Shown here: positions 54,401 to 63,065 of the stretch, in pieces
Position numbering within the stretch: the stretch's first letter is position 1
Layout of the letters: every line of letters begins with the position of its first letter
Assembly (NCBI RefSeq): GCF_007970185.1
Contig: NZ_CP042431.1
Coordinates: 7,175,342 to 7,239,341 of the forward strand
Reading direction: 5' to 3'
Length of the DNA: 64,000 nucleotides
From: Pseudobacter ginsenosidimutans
GTDB taxonomy: Bacteria; Bacteroidota; Bacteroidia; Chitinophagales; Chitinophagaceae
Made by a program: the position numbers and the translations under genes
Notes under the pieces: model-generated
What the model was told of the DNA's origin: nothing
What the model saw: the letters and a program-made list of their open reading frames with translations, nothing else
The model's database searches: none

Positions 54401-54570
54401 TTGTTCGCAGGGCCGGATTGAAAAATGTAAAAGTGTATGCACTTGCGGAGAACCTGCTCACCTTCTATGGGCATAAGGGAATGGATCCTGAACAGTCCAT
54501 CGAAGGAACTACCTATTACCAGTATCCGCAGATGAAAACCATTTCTGTTGGCTTGCAGGTAGGATTATAA
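51484..54570 (+). CDS. SusC/RagA-type TonB-dependent outer membrane transporter
   Basis: The 1028-residue receptor has a signal peptide (cut after GLYAQ), a carboxypeptidase-regulatory-like domain (about 22-105), a plug with [29 protein letters not shown] and [50 protein letters not shown], then a 22-strand barrel ending with [12 protein letters not shown]. No N-terminal STN domain is present, so it is not an anti-sigma-linked transducer. It works with the SusD-like protein downstream. Control by a SAM riboswitch points to a sulfur-containing or methionine-related ligand rather than a glycan; that is inference. Confidence 0.95.
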   Translation: [1028 protein letters not shown]

Positions 54571-54592
54571 TGTAAACAGTAAAAATTGAATC

Positions 54593-56095
54593 ATGAAAAA
54601 GAATAATCACTTTCTATATATCGCAGCACTGGTAATCGGGCTGGCCAGTTGCAACAAGCAGCTGGAAACCGCTCCTTCCAATGCTGTGGAAGAAGAAATA
54701 GCATTGAAGAATGTAACCAATCTCACCGCCATCTATGAAGGCGCATGGGCATCCAAGATGGATGATTTCTACGGAGGTATATTCGGTAATCCCGGATTCA
54801 AAACCATCGCACTGGTGAGCGATGCAATGGCCAATGACGTGAACCTCATCGTTACCAAATACAGTTACGCTCCTATTTACCGGTTCACACAGATCAATGA
54901 TAAAACACAGAGCCGTGTAAGCGCCATCTGGAACCAGTTGTACAAGCTGATCAACAACCAGAATGTGATCCTCGCCAATGTTGACAGGGCGGAAGGGGAC
55001 GCCACTGCAAAGAAAGTATTGAAAGGACAGGCCCTGGCGTTGCGTGCGCATCTATATACCACCATCGCTTCTTTCTACCAGTATTCGTATCAGAAAGATT
55101 CGCTCACCAAAACAGCGCCAATCTACCTGGAGCCCAGCAACAATTCCACTGTCGGAAACCCAAAGTCCACACTGAAAGAGATCTATACACAGATCTACAA
55201 GGATCTCAATGAAGCGTTGCCCCTGTTGGAAGGTTATCAACGCAACGCCAAATACAAGATCAACACCAATGTAGTGTATGGCCTGCTGGCACGTGCCTAT
55301 CTTTATTCAGGCCGCTGGCAACTCGCTGCCGATGCAGCCACGGAAGCAGTGAAAGGCTTTCCTTTCATGGCTCCTGCCGATTACACTACCGGTTTCAATA
55401 ACGTGAACAATTCCGAATGGATCTGGGGTCATCCTGAAATTCCCAGCCAGAGCGATGGCAGCTACAGCTTCCACTTCCTGGATGTAACATCGGCCTCTTC
55501 CTATTATTATAGTTTCATGGCCGATCCTTTCTTCAGGGAATTGTTCAACGATGGCGATATCCGTAAGACATTGTTCAACTGGGATGGCACAGCAGGCCGT
55601 GAAGGTTATCTTCAATACAAGAAGTTCAGGTTCAGGGATGATCAAACCGGGGATCTTGTATTGCTCCGCTCAGCAGAAGCACAACTGATCAAAGCGGAAG
55701 GACTGGCAAGGGCCGACAAATTCGGAGAAGCTGCCGATGCGCTCAATGAACTGCGTACTGCCCGTGGCGCAACACCTTTCCTGGGATCCGATAAAGAAGA
55801 GCTGATCAAAGAGATCCTCATCGAAAGAAGAAAAGAATTATGGGGCGAAGGATTCGGACTGTCAGATATCATCCGCACACAACAGGCTGTAGTTCGTAAA
55901 CCTTATGTGGATGGTTCGGGCAATGCCATCAAAGTAACCGTTACACTTTCAGATGGCAGCACTAAATTGGTGCCTGCAAAATATCACTCCGCACTTAAAT
56001 TTTCTGATGGCAGTAGCTTCGTACCCAATAGCCCTAATTACATTTTTGTAGTTCCGCAATCTGAAGAACAGAACAATCCGAATTTGAACAAATAG
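54593..56095 (+). CDS. SusD/RagB-type surface lipoprotein
   Basis: The 500-residue lipoprotein (lipobox LASCNKQLETAP) is the lid partner of the SusC-type receptor 22 nt upstream. It has the N-terminal SusD-like region with YKLINNQNVILANVDRAEG and TPR helices (ALALRAHLYTTIASFYQYSYQ), and the C-terminal RagB/SusD domain with LLRSAEAQLIKAEGLARADKFGEAADALNELRTARGA and EILIERRKELWGEGFGLSDIIR. No further transport or enzyme gene follows; a strong terminator closes the two-gene operon. Confidence 0.95.
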   Translation: MKKNNHFLYIAALVIGLASCNKQLETAPSNAVEEEIALKNVTNLTAIYEGAWASKMDDFYGGIFGNPGFKTIALVSDAMANDVNLIVTKYSYAPIYRFTQINDKTQSRVSAIWNQLYKLINNQNVILANVDRAEGDATAKKVLKGQALALRAHLYTTIASFYQYSYQKDSLTKTAPIYLEPSNNSTVGNPKSTLKEIYTQIYKDLNEALPLLEGYQRNAKYKINTNVVYGLLARAYLYSGRWQLAADAATEAVKGFPFMAPADYTTGFNNVNNSEWIWGHPEIPSQSDGSYSFHFLDVTSASSYYYSFMADPFFRELFNDGDIRKTLFNWDGTAGREGYLQYKKFRFRDDQTGDLVLLRSAEAQLIKAEGLARADKFGEAADALNELRTARGATPFLGSDKEELIKEILIERRKELWGEGFGLSDIIRTQQAVVRKPYVDGSGNAIKVTVTLSDGSTKLVPAKYHSALKFSDGSSFVPNSPNYIFVVPQSEEQNNPNLNK

Positions 56096-56120
56096 AATTG
56101 TGAAGGTTCAATAAAACCCA

Positions 56121-56152
56121 GGGCGTTCCGGTATTATGGAGCGCCCTTTTTT
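56121..56152 (+). terminator. Terminator after SusCD
   Basis: A 9-bp stem (56121-56129/56138-56146, one G-U) and six T. Confidence 0.9.
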
Positions 56153-56489
56153 ATTGATAAAAATCACCCTCTTTTGTTGACTAAATTCAAACTATTTGTA
56201 TTTCCATTTCGTAAATTTGAATTGGATACCGAACCATCTACCTCCTCTATTTACACGTATCGCCGACTCAAGGCGAATCATGCCGTTCCACACCTTTCCG
56301 CTCCAAATCATCCTTTGTAAAGCTTCTCAGGCAATTCACAAATATCCTTACTGACAAACTTGTATTCCGGTTGTAAGTACCGGTACAGGCAAGCTTTTGA
56401 ATCAACGGGAATATCCCTACGCATATTCATTGGTGTTATAACCGATGCGGGAACTCTTTTCTCCATTCTGTCACCACAAAGCAACAATT
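56153..56489. other. Intergenic region upstream of a T9SS cargo gene
   Basis: About 340 nt without a gene. A plus-strand TAAATTTG (56212-56219) matches the -7 consensus, which would give a 5' UTR of about 265 nt; no riboswitch motif or leader ORF with repeated codons was found in it. Confidence 0.4.
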
Positions 56490-57920
56490 ATGAAAGCAAC
56501 TCTACCCCTGTATATTGCTGTACTCAGCATTATACTCTTCGCAAATCAGAAAGCCCATGCGCAAGCCTGCAGCGTATCCAACATCACCATCAAACTCAAC
56601 AGTTCCAACAGCAGCGGCGGCAATTGCCAGGTAAATGTGGATATCAGCTGGGACCAGTCGAATAATAACGGAAATAAGTACACGAATGTGCATGTATGGA
56701 CATCGGCCAATTACCCCAATCCGGCAATCACCTATGCTGCACCTCCAACCCTGGCGCAGTTATCCGGTGCACTGGGCACCATCGTTGTTACCAATCCTAC
56801 ACTCGCATCTCCCACACTGGGCGCCAATTATCCGCCGGCAACTGGTGCAACCATTCTTCCTGCAACAGCTATTGTCAAAACATATGTCAGTGGCACTGGC
56901 ATAAATACTATCAACCGGTTCACTATCCAGGGTATCAACCTCACCATACCCGGCGCCTGTACCAATGCCACACAGATCATTGCTGATATCTGGAGCAGCA
57001 ATTCCAACAGCGACAATGGTGTTCAATGTTCCAAACCCACCAATTCATTTTACGTGAATGATCCGCTTGTTAGTGGAAATATAGTTTGCAACCCGCGTAC
57101 ATTCTCTGTCACTATCAGTTCGCAGTCTGTAGCCAAAACGGCTACCTATGAAGTGTATGCAGATGAACCTGTCAACGGTGTGCTGGAAGCCAGTGACCCG
57201 CTGGTATTCGCCTCAGGCAGTATCAATATTCCTGCTGCCGGCAATGGCTCGTATACATCTGCCCCTATGGCATTTCCCAATTACGAGAATAAGAACCTGT
57301 GGGTTAAAGTGCAGGTGACCGGAGCAACATTTTCCACATCCGCACTGATCGTGAATACTTGCCCGATCCTGCCGGTAACCCTTGCCGGATTTGAAGGAGA
57401 GAGACTTTCCGCTAACAAAGTGCTGCTGAAATGGAAGACAGCTACCGAACTGAACAATAAAGGTTTCCATATTCAACGGAAAGCAGCTGGCAATAATTTC
57501 GAGACCATTGGATTTATTGCTTCGGCTGCCAAAGACGGTAATAGCAATAACTTACTACAATACCAGTTCACAGACAATAGTCCTTCATCCGCATCCGTAC
57601 AATACAGATTGATGCAGGAAGATATCGATGGAAGGCAAAGTTTCAGTAAACTGATCATAATCAATGGCAGCAATAGCTCCGGGTTATCTGTTGTGATCTA
57701 TCCCAATCCCTCAACCGATGGCAATCTCCATATCACATTCAGTGATGCAAGTCCCAAAGACCTGCTTTTGACAGATAATAGTGGCAAAGCAATCAGGTCG
57801 GTGAGAAGTCTGACCGGCAGCCAGTACAGTCTGCAAAATCTTAGAACGGGTCTTTATTTTCTCTCTATCAAACACCCATCGTCAGGTGAAACCATCACCC
57901 GGAAAATTGTAGTGAAATAG
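56490..57920 (+). CDS. Secreted repeat-poor beta protein with type IX sorting domain
   Basis: The 476-residue protein has a signal peptide (cut after AHAQA), a Ser/Asn/Thr-rich beta region (to about 310) with several Cys, a segment PVTLAGFEGERLSANKVLLKWKTATELNNKGFHIQRK typical of the region before T9SS tails, and a C-terminal sorting domain (about 400-476) ending with YPNPSTDGNLHITF, LLLTDNSGKAIRS, LRTGLYFLSIKHPSSGETITRKIVVK. It should be exported by T9SS to the cell surface. The N-terminal module is not assigned. Start ATG 56490 gives the signal peptide. Confidence 0.85.
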   Translation: MKATLPLYIAVLSIILFANQKAHAQACSVSNITIKLNSSNSSGGNCQVNVDISWDQSNNNGNKYTNVHVWTSANYPNPAITYAAPPTLAQLSGALGTIVVTNPTLASPTLGANYPPATGATILPATAIVKTYVSGTGINTINRFTIQGINLTIPGACTNATQIIADIWSSNSNSDNGVQCSKPTNSFYVNDPLVSGNIVCNPRTFSVTISSQSVAKTATYEVYADEPVNGVLEASDPLVFASGSINIPAAGNGSYTSAPMAFPNYENKNLWVKVQVTGATFSTSALIVNTCPILPVTLAGFEGERLSANKVLLKWKTATELNNKGFHIQRKAAGNNFETIGFIASAAKDGNSNNLLQYQFTDNSPSSASVQYRLMQEDIDGRQSFSKLIIINGSNSSGLSVVIYPNPSTDGNLHITFSDASPKDLLLTDNSGKAIRSVRSLTGSQYSLQNLRTGLYFLSIKHPSSGETITRKIVVK

Positions 57921-57945
57921 TGGTGTATCAGAAAAGGTGATGGTC

Positions 57946-57979
57946 AAAAAAATGCCGCATCTGCAAGGATGCGGCATTT
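57946..57979 (-). terminator. Terminator between convergent T9SS cargo and DUF4197 genes
   Basis: A perfect stem of about 10 bp (57951-57960/57969-57978) with A run 57946-57952 on the left, giving a T run on the minus strand. It ends the DUF4197 transcript and may also act on the plus strand. Confidence 0.85.
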
Positions 57980-58000
57980 CTCAATGAATAATATTGTGGA

Positions 58001-58741
58001 TCAACTGTTCTTGCCAAACACTTTTTTCAGAATATCTGTAGTGCGGGCAACAGGATCTTTACGGATAGCTTTTTCTTCCTGACCAACCTGGTAGAAGATA
58101 CCGCTCAGCGCTCTTTCAGTCACAAACGCGGAAAGATCGGTATTCACCTTGTTTGTTGCGAATTTATTGTACGTAGTGAACAGATCGCCCCAGTATTTGG
58201 TGGCATTCACTTTTGCGAGTGATTTTTCGATCACTGGTTTGAAGGCATTGGTAAGAGCAACAGTGGTTTTGCTTTTGAGATAGGAAGTGGCTGCAGTATC
58301 GCTGCCTTTCAGGATGCCGAGTGCGTCGTTGATGGTCATGCTTTTTACAGCATTCACAAAAATTGGCGCAGCGGATTTGGCGGCATCTTCTGCTGCACGG
58401 TTAACGCTGAGCACCGCTTTATCCACGAGGCTGCCCATGCCGAGATCGCGCAGTGTTTTTTCCACTTTCTGCGCTTCCTGGGGAAGAAGGATCTTGACGG
58501 CTGCATCCTTGAAGAATCCATCCATTGCGGAAAGCTTGGAGGAAGAACGTTCTGCACCCAGGGCCAGCGCTTCCTTCAATCCTGCAATGATGTCGTTGGT
58601 AGAGAGCCCGCCAGTGGTACTGCCCGTACTGGTGCCGGTTCCTGTACCGGTCTGGCCCAGGTCTTTCAGGATCTGCTGGGTAGACTCACAGCCTGAAAAC
58701 AACAGTAAACAGAGAGGTAACACGTAAACATACTTTTTCAT
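58001..58741 (-). CDS. DUF4197 lipoprotein
   Basis: The 246-residue product has a lipobox (LLLFSGC, Cys near 18), a Gly/Thr/Ser linker (GQTGTGTGTSTGSTTGG), and a helical DUF4197 domain beginning STNDIIAGLKEALALGAERSSSKL, with KILLPQEAQKVEKTLRDLGMGSLVDKAVLSVNRAAEDAAKSAAPIFVNAVKSMTINDA and the terminal ALSGIFYQVGQEEKAIRKDPVARTTDILKKVFG. The family is common in Bacteroidota and Proteobacteria and of unknown function. It is anchored in a periplasm-facing membrane. Confidence 0.92.
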   Translation of the reverse strand: MKKYVYVLPLCLLLFSGCESTQQILKDLGQTGTGTGTSTGSTTGGLSTNDIIAGLKEALALGAERSSSKLSAMDGFFKDAAVKILLPQEAQKVEKTLRDLGMGSLVDKAVLSVNRAAEDAAKSAAPIFVNAVKSMTINDALGILKGSDTAATSYLKSKTTVALTNAFKPVIEKSLAKVNATKYWGDLFTTYNKFATNKVNTDLSAFVTERALSGIFYQVGQEEKAIRKDPVARTTDILKKVFGKNS

Positions 58742-58818
58742 CTGGTAGTGATTTGAGTTATCGATTGGACGCCAAAGTTCTACTTTTCCGGCTGCATAAT
58801 ATCAAATAACTTTATTTC

Positions 58819-59973
58819 ATGCAAATATCCGTCTGGGAAAAGGAAAGCTTTTTTGCACCCACCGATGTGACTATCATCGGAAGTGGGCTCGTTGGGCTCT
58901 GGTGCGCATGGCATCTCAAGAAAAAAAGACCTGAAAGCCGGATCACCGTGCTGGACCGTGGCGTCATTCCAACGGGAGCCAGTACCCGCAATGCCGGCTT
59001 CGCCTGCTTCGGGAGCGTAACAGAACTGATGGCCGATAAAGAAAAAGCCGGTGAAGACGCCATGCTGCAACTGGTTGATATGCGTTTTCGCGGTCTGCAA
59101 CGAACCAGGAAAATACTCGGAGAAAAAGCCATCGGCTTCCAGTGGAGCAAAGGATATGAACTGATCGCAACTCACAAAGATCCGGGCAAAGCCCTGCTAC
59201 AGGATCAGATCGATTGGCTCAATGAAAAGATCTCCCCCATCGTCCGCTCCTCTCCCACTTATAAATTCGCCAACCGTAAGATCAAACAATTCGGATTCGG
59301 CGCCACCGCACATCTCATCGAAAACAAATTTGAAGGCACCCTGCATACCGGACAACTCTGCCAGCAACTGCTACAGCGCGTTCAGGCATTGGGTGTCACT
59401 GTACTTAATTCCATCTCTGTAGATCATTTTGAGAAAGGTCCTGAAGGCGTCAGGATCCATGCATCCTGGCCCGTCGGAAATACAACACAGGATTATACAT
59501 TCCATTCCAAACAACTCCTCCTCTGCACCAACGCCTTTGCCAGGCAATTACTGCCACAACTCGATGTTCAGCCCGCACGCGGACAGATCCTCGTTACTGC
59601 CCCTCTCGAAAATCTCCGCTTCAAAGGCAGCTTCCATTACGATGAAGGCTTCTATTATTTCCGCGACCTCGGCGATCGTATCCTCCTTGGAGGCGCACGC
59701 AACAAAGCCTTCCAAGAAGAGACCACCAGTGAAATGGACATCACAGACACCATCCAAAAAGAACTGGAACATTTCCTCACCAACTACCTGCTGCCAGGGC
59801 AGACCGTTACCATCGAAGATCGCTGGAGCGGTATCATGGGAATGGGAAGCGAGAAAATGCCAATCATCAGAGAAGTAGAGCCGGGGGTGTGGTGCGCAGT
59901 GCGCATGAGCGGCATGGGTGTTGCACTCTCTGCGGTGGTAGGAGAAGATATCTCATCCAAATTATTGAGTTGA
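58819..59973 (+). CDS. FAD-dependent oxidoreductase of the DAO family
   Basis: The 384-residue enzyme has the Rossmann motif VTIIGSGLVGLWCAWHL with acidic end VLDRG, the flavin-contacting TGASTRNAGFACFGS, LLCTNAFARQLLPQ, ARGQILVTAP and the C-terminal RWSGIMGMGSEKMPIIREV...VRMSGMGVALSAVVGE. It resembles glycine/D-amino-acid oxidases and N-methyl amino acid oxidases; the substrate is not known. Promoter unclear. Two palindromic repeats follow its stop. Confidence 0.9.
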   Translation: MQISVWEKESFFAPTDVTIIGSGLVGLWCAWHLKKKRPESRITVLDRGVIPTGASTRNAGFACFGSVTELMADKEKAGEDAMLQLVDMRFRGLQRTRKILGEKAIGFQWSKGYELIATHKDPGKALLQDQIDWLNEKISPIVRSSPTYKFANRKIKQFGFGATAHLIENKFEGTLHTGQLCQQLLQRVQALGVTVLNSISVDHFEKGPEGVRIHASWPVGNTTQDYTFHSKQLLLCTNAFARQLLPQLDVQPARGQILVTAPLENLRFKGSFHYDEGFYYFRDLGDRILLGGARNKAFQEETTSEMDITDTIQKELEHFLTNYLLPGQTVTIEDRWSGIMGMGSEKMPIIREVEPGVWCAVRMSGMGVALSAVVGEDISSKLLS

Positions 59974-59986
59974 TTTTTTTGTGAGG

Positions 59987-60138
59987 GCAAATATTGGGGG
60001 TAGGTGAACCGGGCTGTAAAACAAACCAACGCAGTTGGGTTTTCATTGGGCTTTTGTGGTGAGGACGAGCAATGGGAATGCTATGAGGCTTTAACGCTTT
60101 TGTTTTGAAGGCCCCGCTCACCTACCCCCAACATTTGC
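59987..60138 (+). repeat. Palindromic element copy 2
   Basis: Arms 59987-60025 and 60098-60138 form an imperfect hairpin; the outer arm (GGGGGTAGGTGA, 59996-60007) is fully matched by 60118-60129. The conserved core is GGGCTGTAAAACAAACC at 60011-60027 and GCTTTTGTTTTGAAGGCCC at 60096-60114. It starts 14 nt after the FAD oxidoreductase stop. Confidence 0.88.
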
Positions 60139-60517
60139 TAAGCCCTATGAATGTGCAACAATAATTTACTATGATGAGTGGAGCTTCTCCTATTTATAGC
60201 AGGAAATAGTGCAGCAGACCTGCATGTCTTCATGCGAGCTGCGCACTGAGTGAAAAAGAAGGGGAAAGAGTGCGTCACGCTGAGTAATTGAAACAGGGAT
60301 GCCTAGGGAAATTTATGAAAATGATAATGATGATGCATTCTACCGAAAAAAGAAATGGTAAAATGCAAAAAGTGAACAATTGCCAATTCAGAAAATAGTA
60401 GATAAGAAAAGTCGAAAACGAAAGAGAAAAGACGGATCTAAAGAATAAAGAAATAGAAAGATGCATGCAAACAATAAAATATGCTGAAACCAGCTCTACC
60501 ACAGCTCCGGGGCCATA
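60139..60517. other. Non-coding spacer between two palindromic elements
   Basis: About 380 nt, A-rich in its second half, with no credible ORF, promoter pair, terminator or RNA signature on either strand. It separates element copies 2 and 3, which point towards each other. Confidence 0.5.
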
Positions 60518-60666
60518 GCCCTGAAAGTGATATGAAAAACGGGCCTTGCAAACAAAAGCGATAAAGTTCCATAGCATTACAATCGCCCAATCTTTCCAAT
60601 CCAAAGCCGATAAGATATCCTCCCGCGGTGGTTTGTTTCACAGCCCGGTTTCATATCCTTTCACGG
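60518..60666 (-). repeat. Palindromic element copy 3 (inverted orientation)
   Basis: Arms 60518-60560 and 60628-60666. Read on the minus strand it has GGGCTGTGAAACAAACC and GCTTTTGTTTGCAAGGCCC, the same core as copy 2, and a loop alignable with copy 2 (shared AATGCTATG and GCTTTA-like blocks). The outer arms (GATATGAAA/TTTCATATC) are unlike those of copies 1 and 2 but complementary to each other. Confidence 0.87.
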
Positions 60667-60689
60667 CGGGAAAATACTTTAAGAATCGG

Positions 60690-61919
60690 TTACTGAGCGC
60701 TGTTAGATACAAATAGTTTCGTCACTTTCGATTTTCCAACTGTGAGGAAATACATTCCGCTTTTCAGTCCGTTCAGCATGATCTTCCCGCCCCTGCTCAC
60801 TGAGGTTTGCATCACCAGCTGACCGGCATAGTTGCGGATCACAACAGCTTGCCCGTCCAGTTGATGCCCGGTATCGATCTGAACAAAACCATAAGCCGGA
60901 TTCGGGAACAAGCGCAAACCTGAAGGCAAAGGCAGATGTTCCTCCGGTAAAGCCGGGTACATGGGTGCTGATAATCCTCCTGATTGCAGGAGGGAATGCC
61001 TGCTTCCGCTTTCATCAAACAGACTGCGCATCACCGCTGACTGACCTGCCGTGAACATGCTGATACAGGCATCATCCGTGAAATCCATGAAGTTCATATA
61101 CATATTACCGTTAGGTCCATTGTTGCAGGTGGAAACAATCCCGGATGGACATCCATTGGTACTGCCGCTTTGCGGAGGTGTATCTTCTATGTAGTCGTTC
61201 CCACAATCGGCATCGCCCCAGATATGACGAAGGCCCAGCCAGTGCCCGATCTCATGTGTGGCCGTGCGTCCCTTGTTGCAGGGCGGTTGTGCAGTACCGG
61301 TAGTACCGAATGCATTGAACGCGATCACCACCCCATCCAGATCTTTACGGATACCGGGGGGACTGCTATATCCTACCAGCCCGCGGGACAGCGGCGCCAC
61401 CCAGATATTCAGGTAACTGGCAGCATCCCAGGGATCACTGCCGCCACTGGCGGTTGACATGATGCCAGGATCGATGCTGAAAGCACGAACGCCTGTGGCA
61501 CAACGTACAATGCCCTTTGTAGCCCGGCCCGCAGGATCGGAGCTGGCCAGTTGGAATTCGATCCGGCAATCGGTCGACAATGAACGGAAAGCAGGTGGAA
61601 TAAAAGATGTGTCGGCATTGAGTTTGCGAAAGTCTTTATTGAGCACTTCAATCTGCGAACGTATTTGCGCTTCGGAAATATTTTGCTGCTCATTATTGAA
61701 GAGTACATGCACCACAACAGGAATGCGGATCAGAGGAACTTCGCCGGGCACATCGGAATCGGTCTTCAATGCAGACTGGCGCGGTATGATGGGATTGACA
61801 AGTGAAGGATTGGCCCTGCTTGCTTCAAGCAGCAAATCATGGGCGCCACAGGCACGTTGGGCGTGGCCTTGAGGCAACAGCAATAGCAAGCAACAGGAAG
61901 CAAGTAAAAAATGTTTCAT
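60690..61919 (-). CDS. Secreted M43-family zinc metalloprotease with type IX sorting domain
   Basis: The 409-residue protease has a signal peptide (cut after GHAQ), a propeptide-like region (20-70), and a pappalysin/cytophagalysin catalytic domain with HEIGHWLGLRHIWGDADCG (zinc motif HExxHxxGxxH, about 223-233) and the Met-turn NMYMNFMDFTDDACISMFT. A C-terminal sorting domain (LRLFPNPAYGFVQID...LKSGMYFLTVGKSKVTKLFV) targets it to T9SS. It cleaves extracellular proteins; specificity unknown. Confidence 0.95.
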   Translation of the reverse strand: MKHFLLASCCLLLLLPQGHAQRACGAHDLLLEASRANPSLVNPIIPRQSALKTDSDVPGEVPLIRIPVVVHVLFNNEQQNISEAQIRSQIEVLNKDFRKLNADTSFIPPAFRSLSTDCRIEFQLASSDPAGRATKGIVRCATGVRAFSIDPGIMSTASGGSDPWDAASYLNIWVAPLSRGLVGYSSPPGIRKDLDGVVIAFNAFGTTGTAQPPCNKGRTATHEIGHWLGLRHIWGDADCGNDYIEDTPPQSGSTNGCPSGIVSTCNNGPNGNMYMNFMDFTDDACISMFTAGQSAVMRSLFDESGSRHSLLQSGGLSAPMYPALPEEHLPLPSGLRLFPNPAYGFVQIDTGHQLDGQAVVIRNYAGQLVMQTSVSRGGKIMLNGLKSGMYFLTVGKSKVTKLFVSNSAQ

Positions 61920-62240
61920 GGCATCAGCTTTCTTGTGAGGCGGCTGATCCTGTCAACAGGTAAGGAAAAAGCACATTTGAACTTTGGTACGAACCTGCCG
62001 GCAGGAAAAACTACCAGGTAAGGATTACAGATGCTGCTCAGCAAATTACCGGCCCGCATCTGCCTGGTTCATACACAGGAGTGAATTTTAGGGGAGATAT
62101 GCTGATGTAAAGCAAATAAAAGTTTCCGGATAATGCAAGTACCACAATGTGGGTACGGCTTCCCACCCTTCACTGCCTCTGATTTTTCACTTTTTACTTG
62201 ATCCCAAAACACTATTTTTGACAATACAGATCAGAATCAT
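61920..62240. other. Divergent intergenic region
   Basis: About 320 nt between the divergent M43 protease and cyclotransferase genes. A plus-strand TATTTTTG at 62213-62220, 20 nt before the cyclotransferase start, matches the -7 consensus without a clear -33 partner. Nothing else was recognised. Confidence 0.45.
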
Positions 62241-63059
62241 ATGATGAAAAAAATTGTTTATAGCTCACTGTTGATCACAGCAATTGCCAGCAGCTGCAAT
62301 AATAACGATACCCAATCGGGATCAGAAGGCACCAACGTGGAAGCAGGAACTCCCCGTTTGCAGTACACAGTAGTGAACGCATATCCGCATGATACCAATA
62401 GTTTCACACAGGGATTGACCATTTACAATGGACAACTTTATGAGTCCACCGGTAGCCCGGACCCCGCTATTCCCAATAACGGCTCCTGGATCGGCACAGT
62501 TGATATCACTACCGGCAAAGCAGATCATAAAGCAACACTTGCCAGGGAACATTTCGGCGAAGGCATGACCATCCTGAACGATAAAGCTTATTATATCACC
62601 TGGCAATCCAAAACTGGTTTCGTTTACCAGTTGCCCGACTTCAAAAAGATCAGGGAATTCAGTTACAACAGCGATGGATGGGGACTCACCAACAACGGCA
62701 CCAGCCTGATCATGAGCGATGGCACCAACAGGATCTACTTCTACAGTCCTGATTCCATGAAACTGCAGAACATCATCAGTGTAAACGACCACAACGGCCC
62801 TGTGCCCAATATCAATGAGCTGGAATTCATCAACGGCTTCATATATGCGAACCAGTGGGAAACACCGTATATACTGAAGATCGATCCGGCAAGTGGCAAA
62901 GTGGTTGGGCAACTCGACTTCACCAACCTCGTGAACGAAGCACGGGCGGCTTATCCCAATGCAGACGTATTGAATGGCATTGCATTCGACAGTACCAATG
63001 GTAAGATCTTCATCACCGGTAAAAAATGGCCGAAGCTGTACGAGATCAAACTACAATAA
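62241..63059 (+). CDS. Glutaminyl-peptide cyclotransferase, lipoprotein (copy A)
   Basis: The 272-residue lipoprotein (lipobox AIASSC) is a beta-propeller glutamine cyclotransferase of the plant/bacterial type, which converts N-terminal Gln to pyroglutamate. Family signatures: VVNAYPHDTNSFTQGLTIYNGQLYESTG, WGLTNNGTSLIMSDGTNRIYFYSP, INELEFINGFIYANQWETPYILKIDPASGKVVGQLD and VLNGIAFDSTNGKIFITGKKWPKLYEIK. In Bacteroidota such enzymes may cap T9SS-exported proteins whose signal peptide ends before Gln. Two ATG codons (62241, 62244) are adjacent. A homologue follows 6 nt later. Confidence 0.92.
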   Translation: MMKKIVYSSLLITAIASSCNNNDTQSGSEGTNVEAGTPRLQYTVVNAYPHDTNSFTQGLTIYNGQLYESTGSPDPAIPNNGSWIGTVDITTGKADHKATLAREHFGEGMTILNDKAYYITWQSKTGFVYQLPDFKKIREFSYNSDGWGLTNNGTSLIMSDGTNRIYFYSPDSMKLQNIISVNDHNGPVPNINELEFINGFIYANQWETPYILKIDPASGKVVGQLDFTNLVNEARAAYPNADVLNGIAFDSTNGKIFITGKKWPKLYEIKLQ

Positions 63060-63065
63060 CTGTCA

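Noticed and set aside
59987-60666. Integron attC sites as an explanation of the palindromic elements
   Set aside because: attC sites also keep structure over sequence, but the required GTTRRRY and RYYYAAC ends are absent, and there is no integrase or cassette array.
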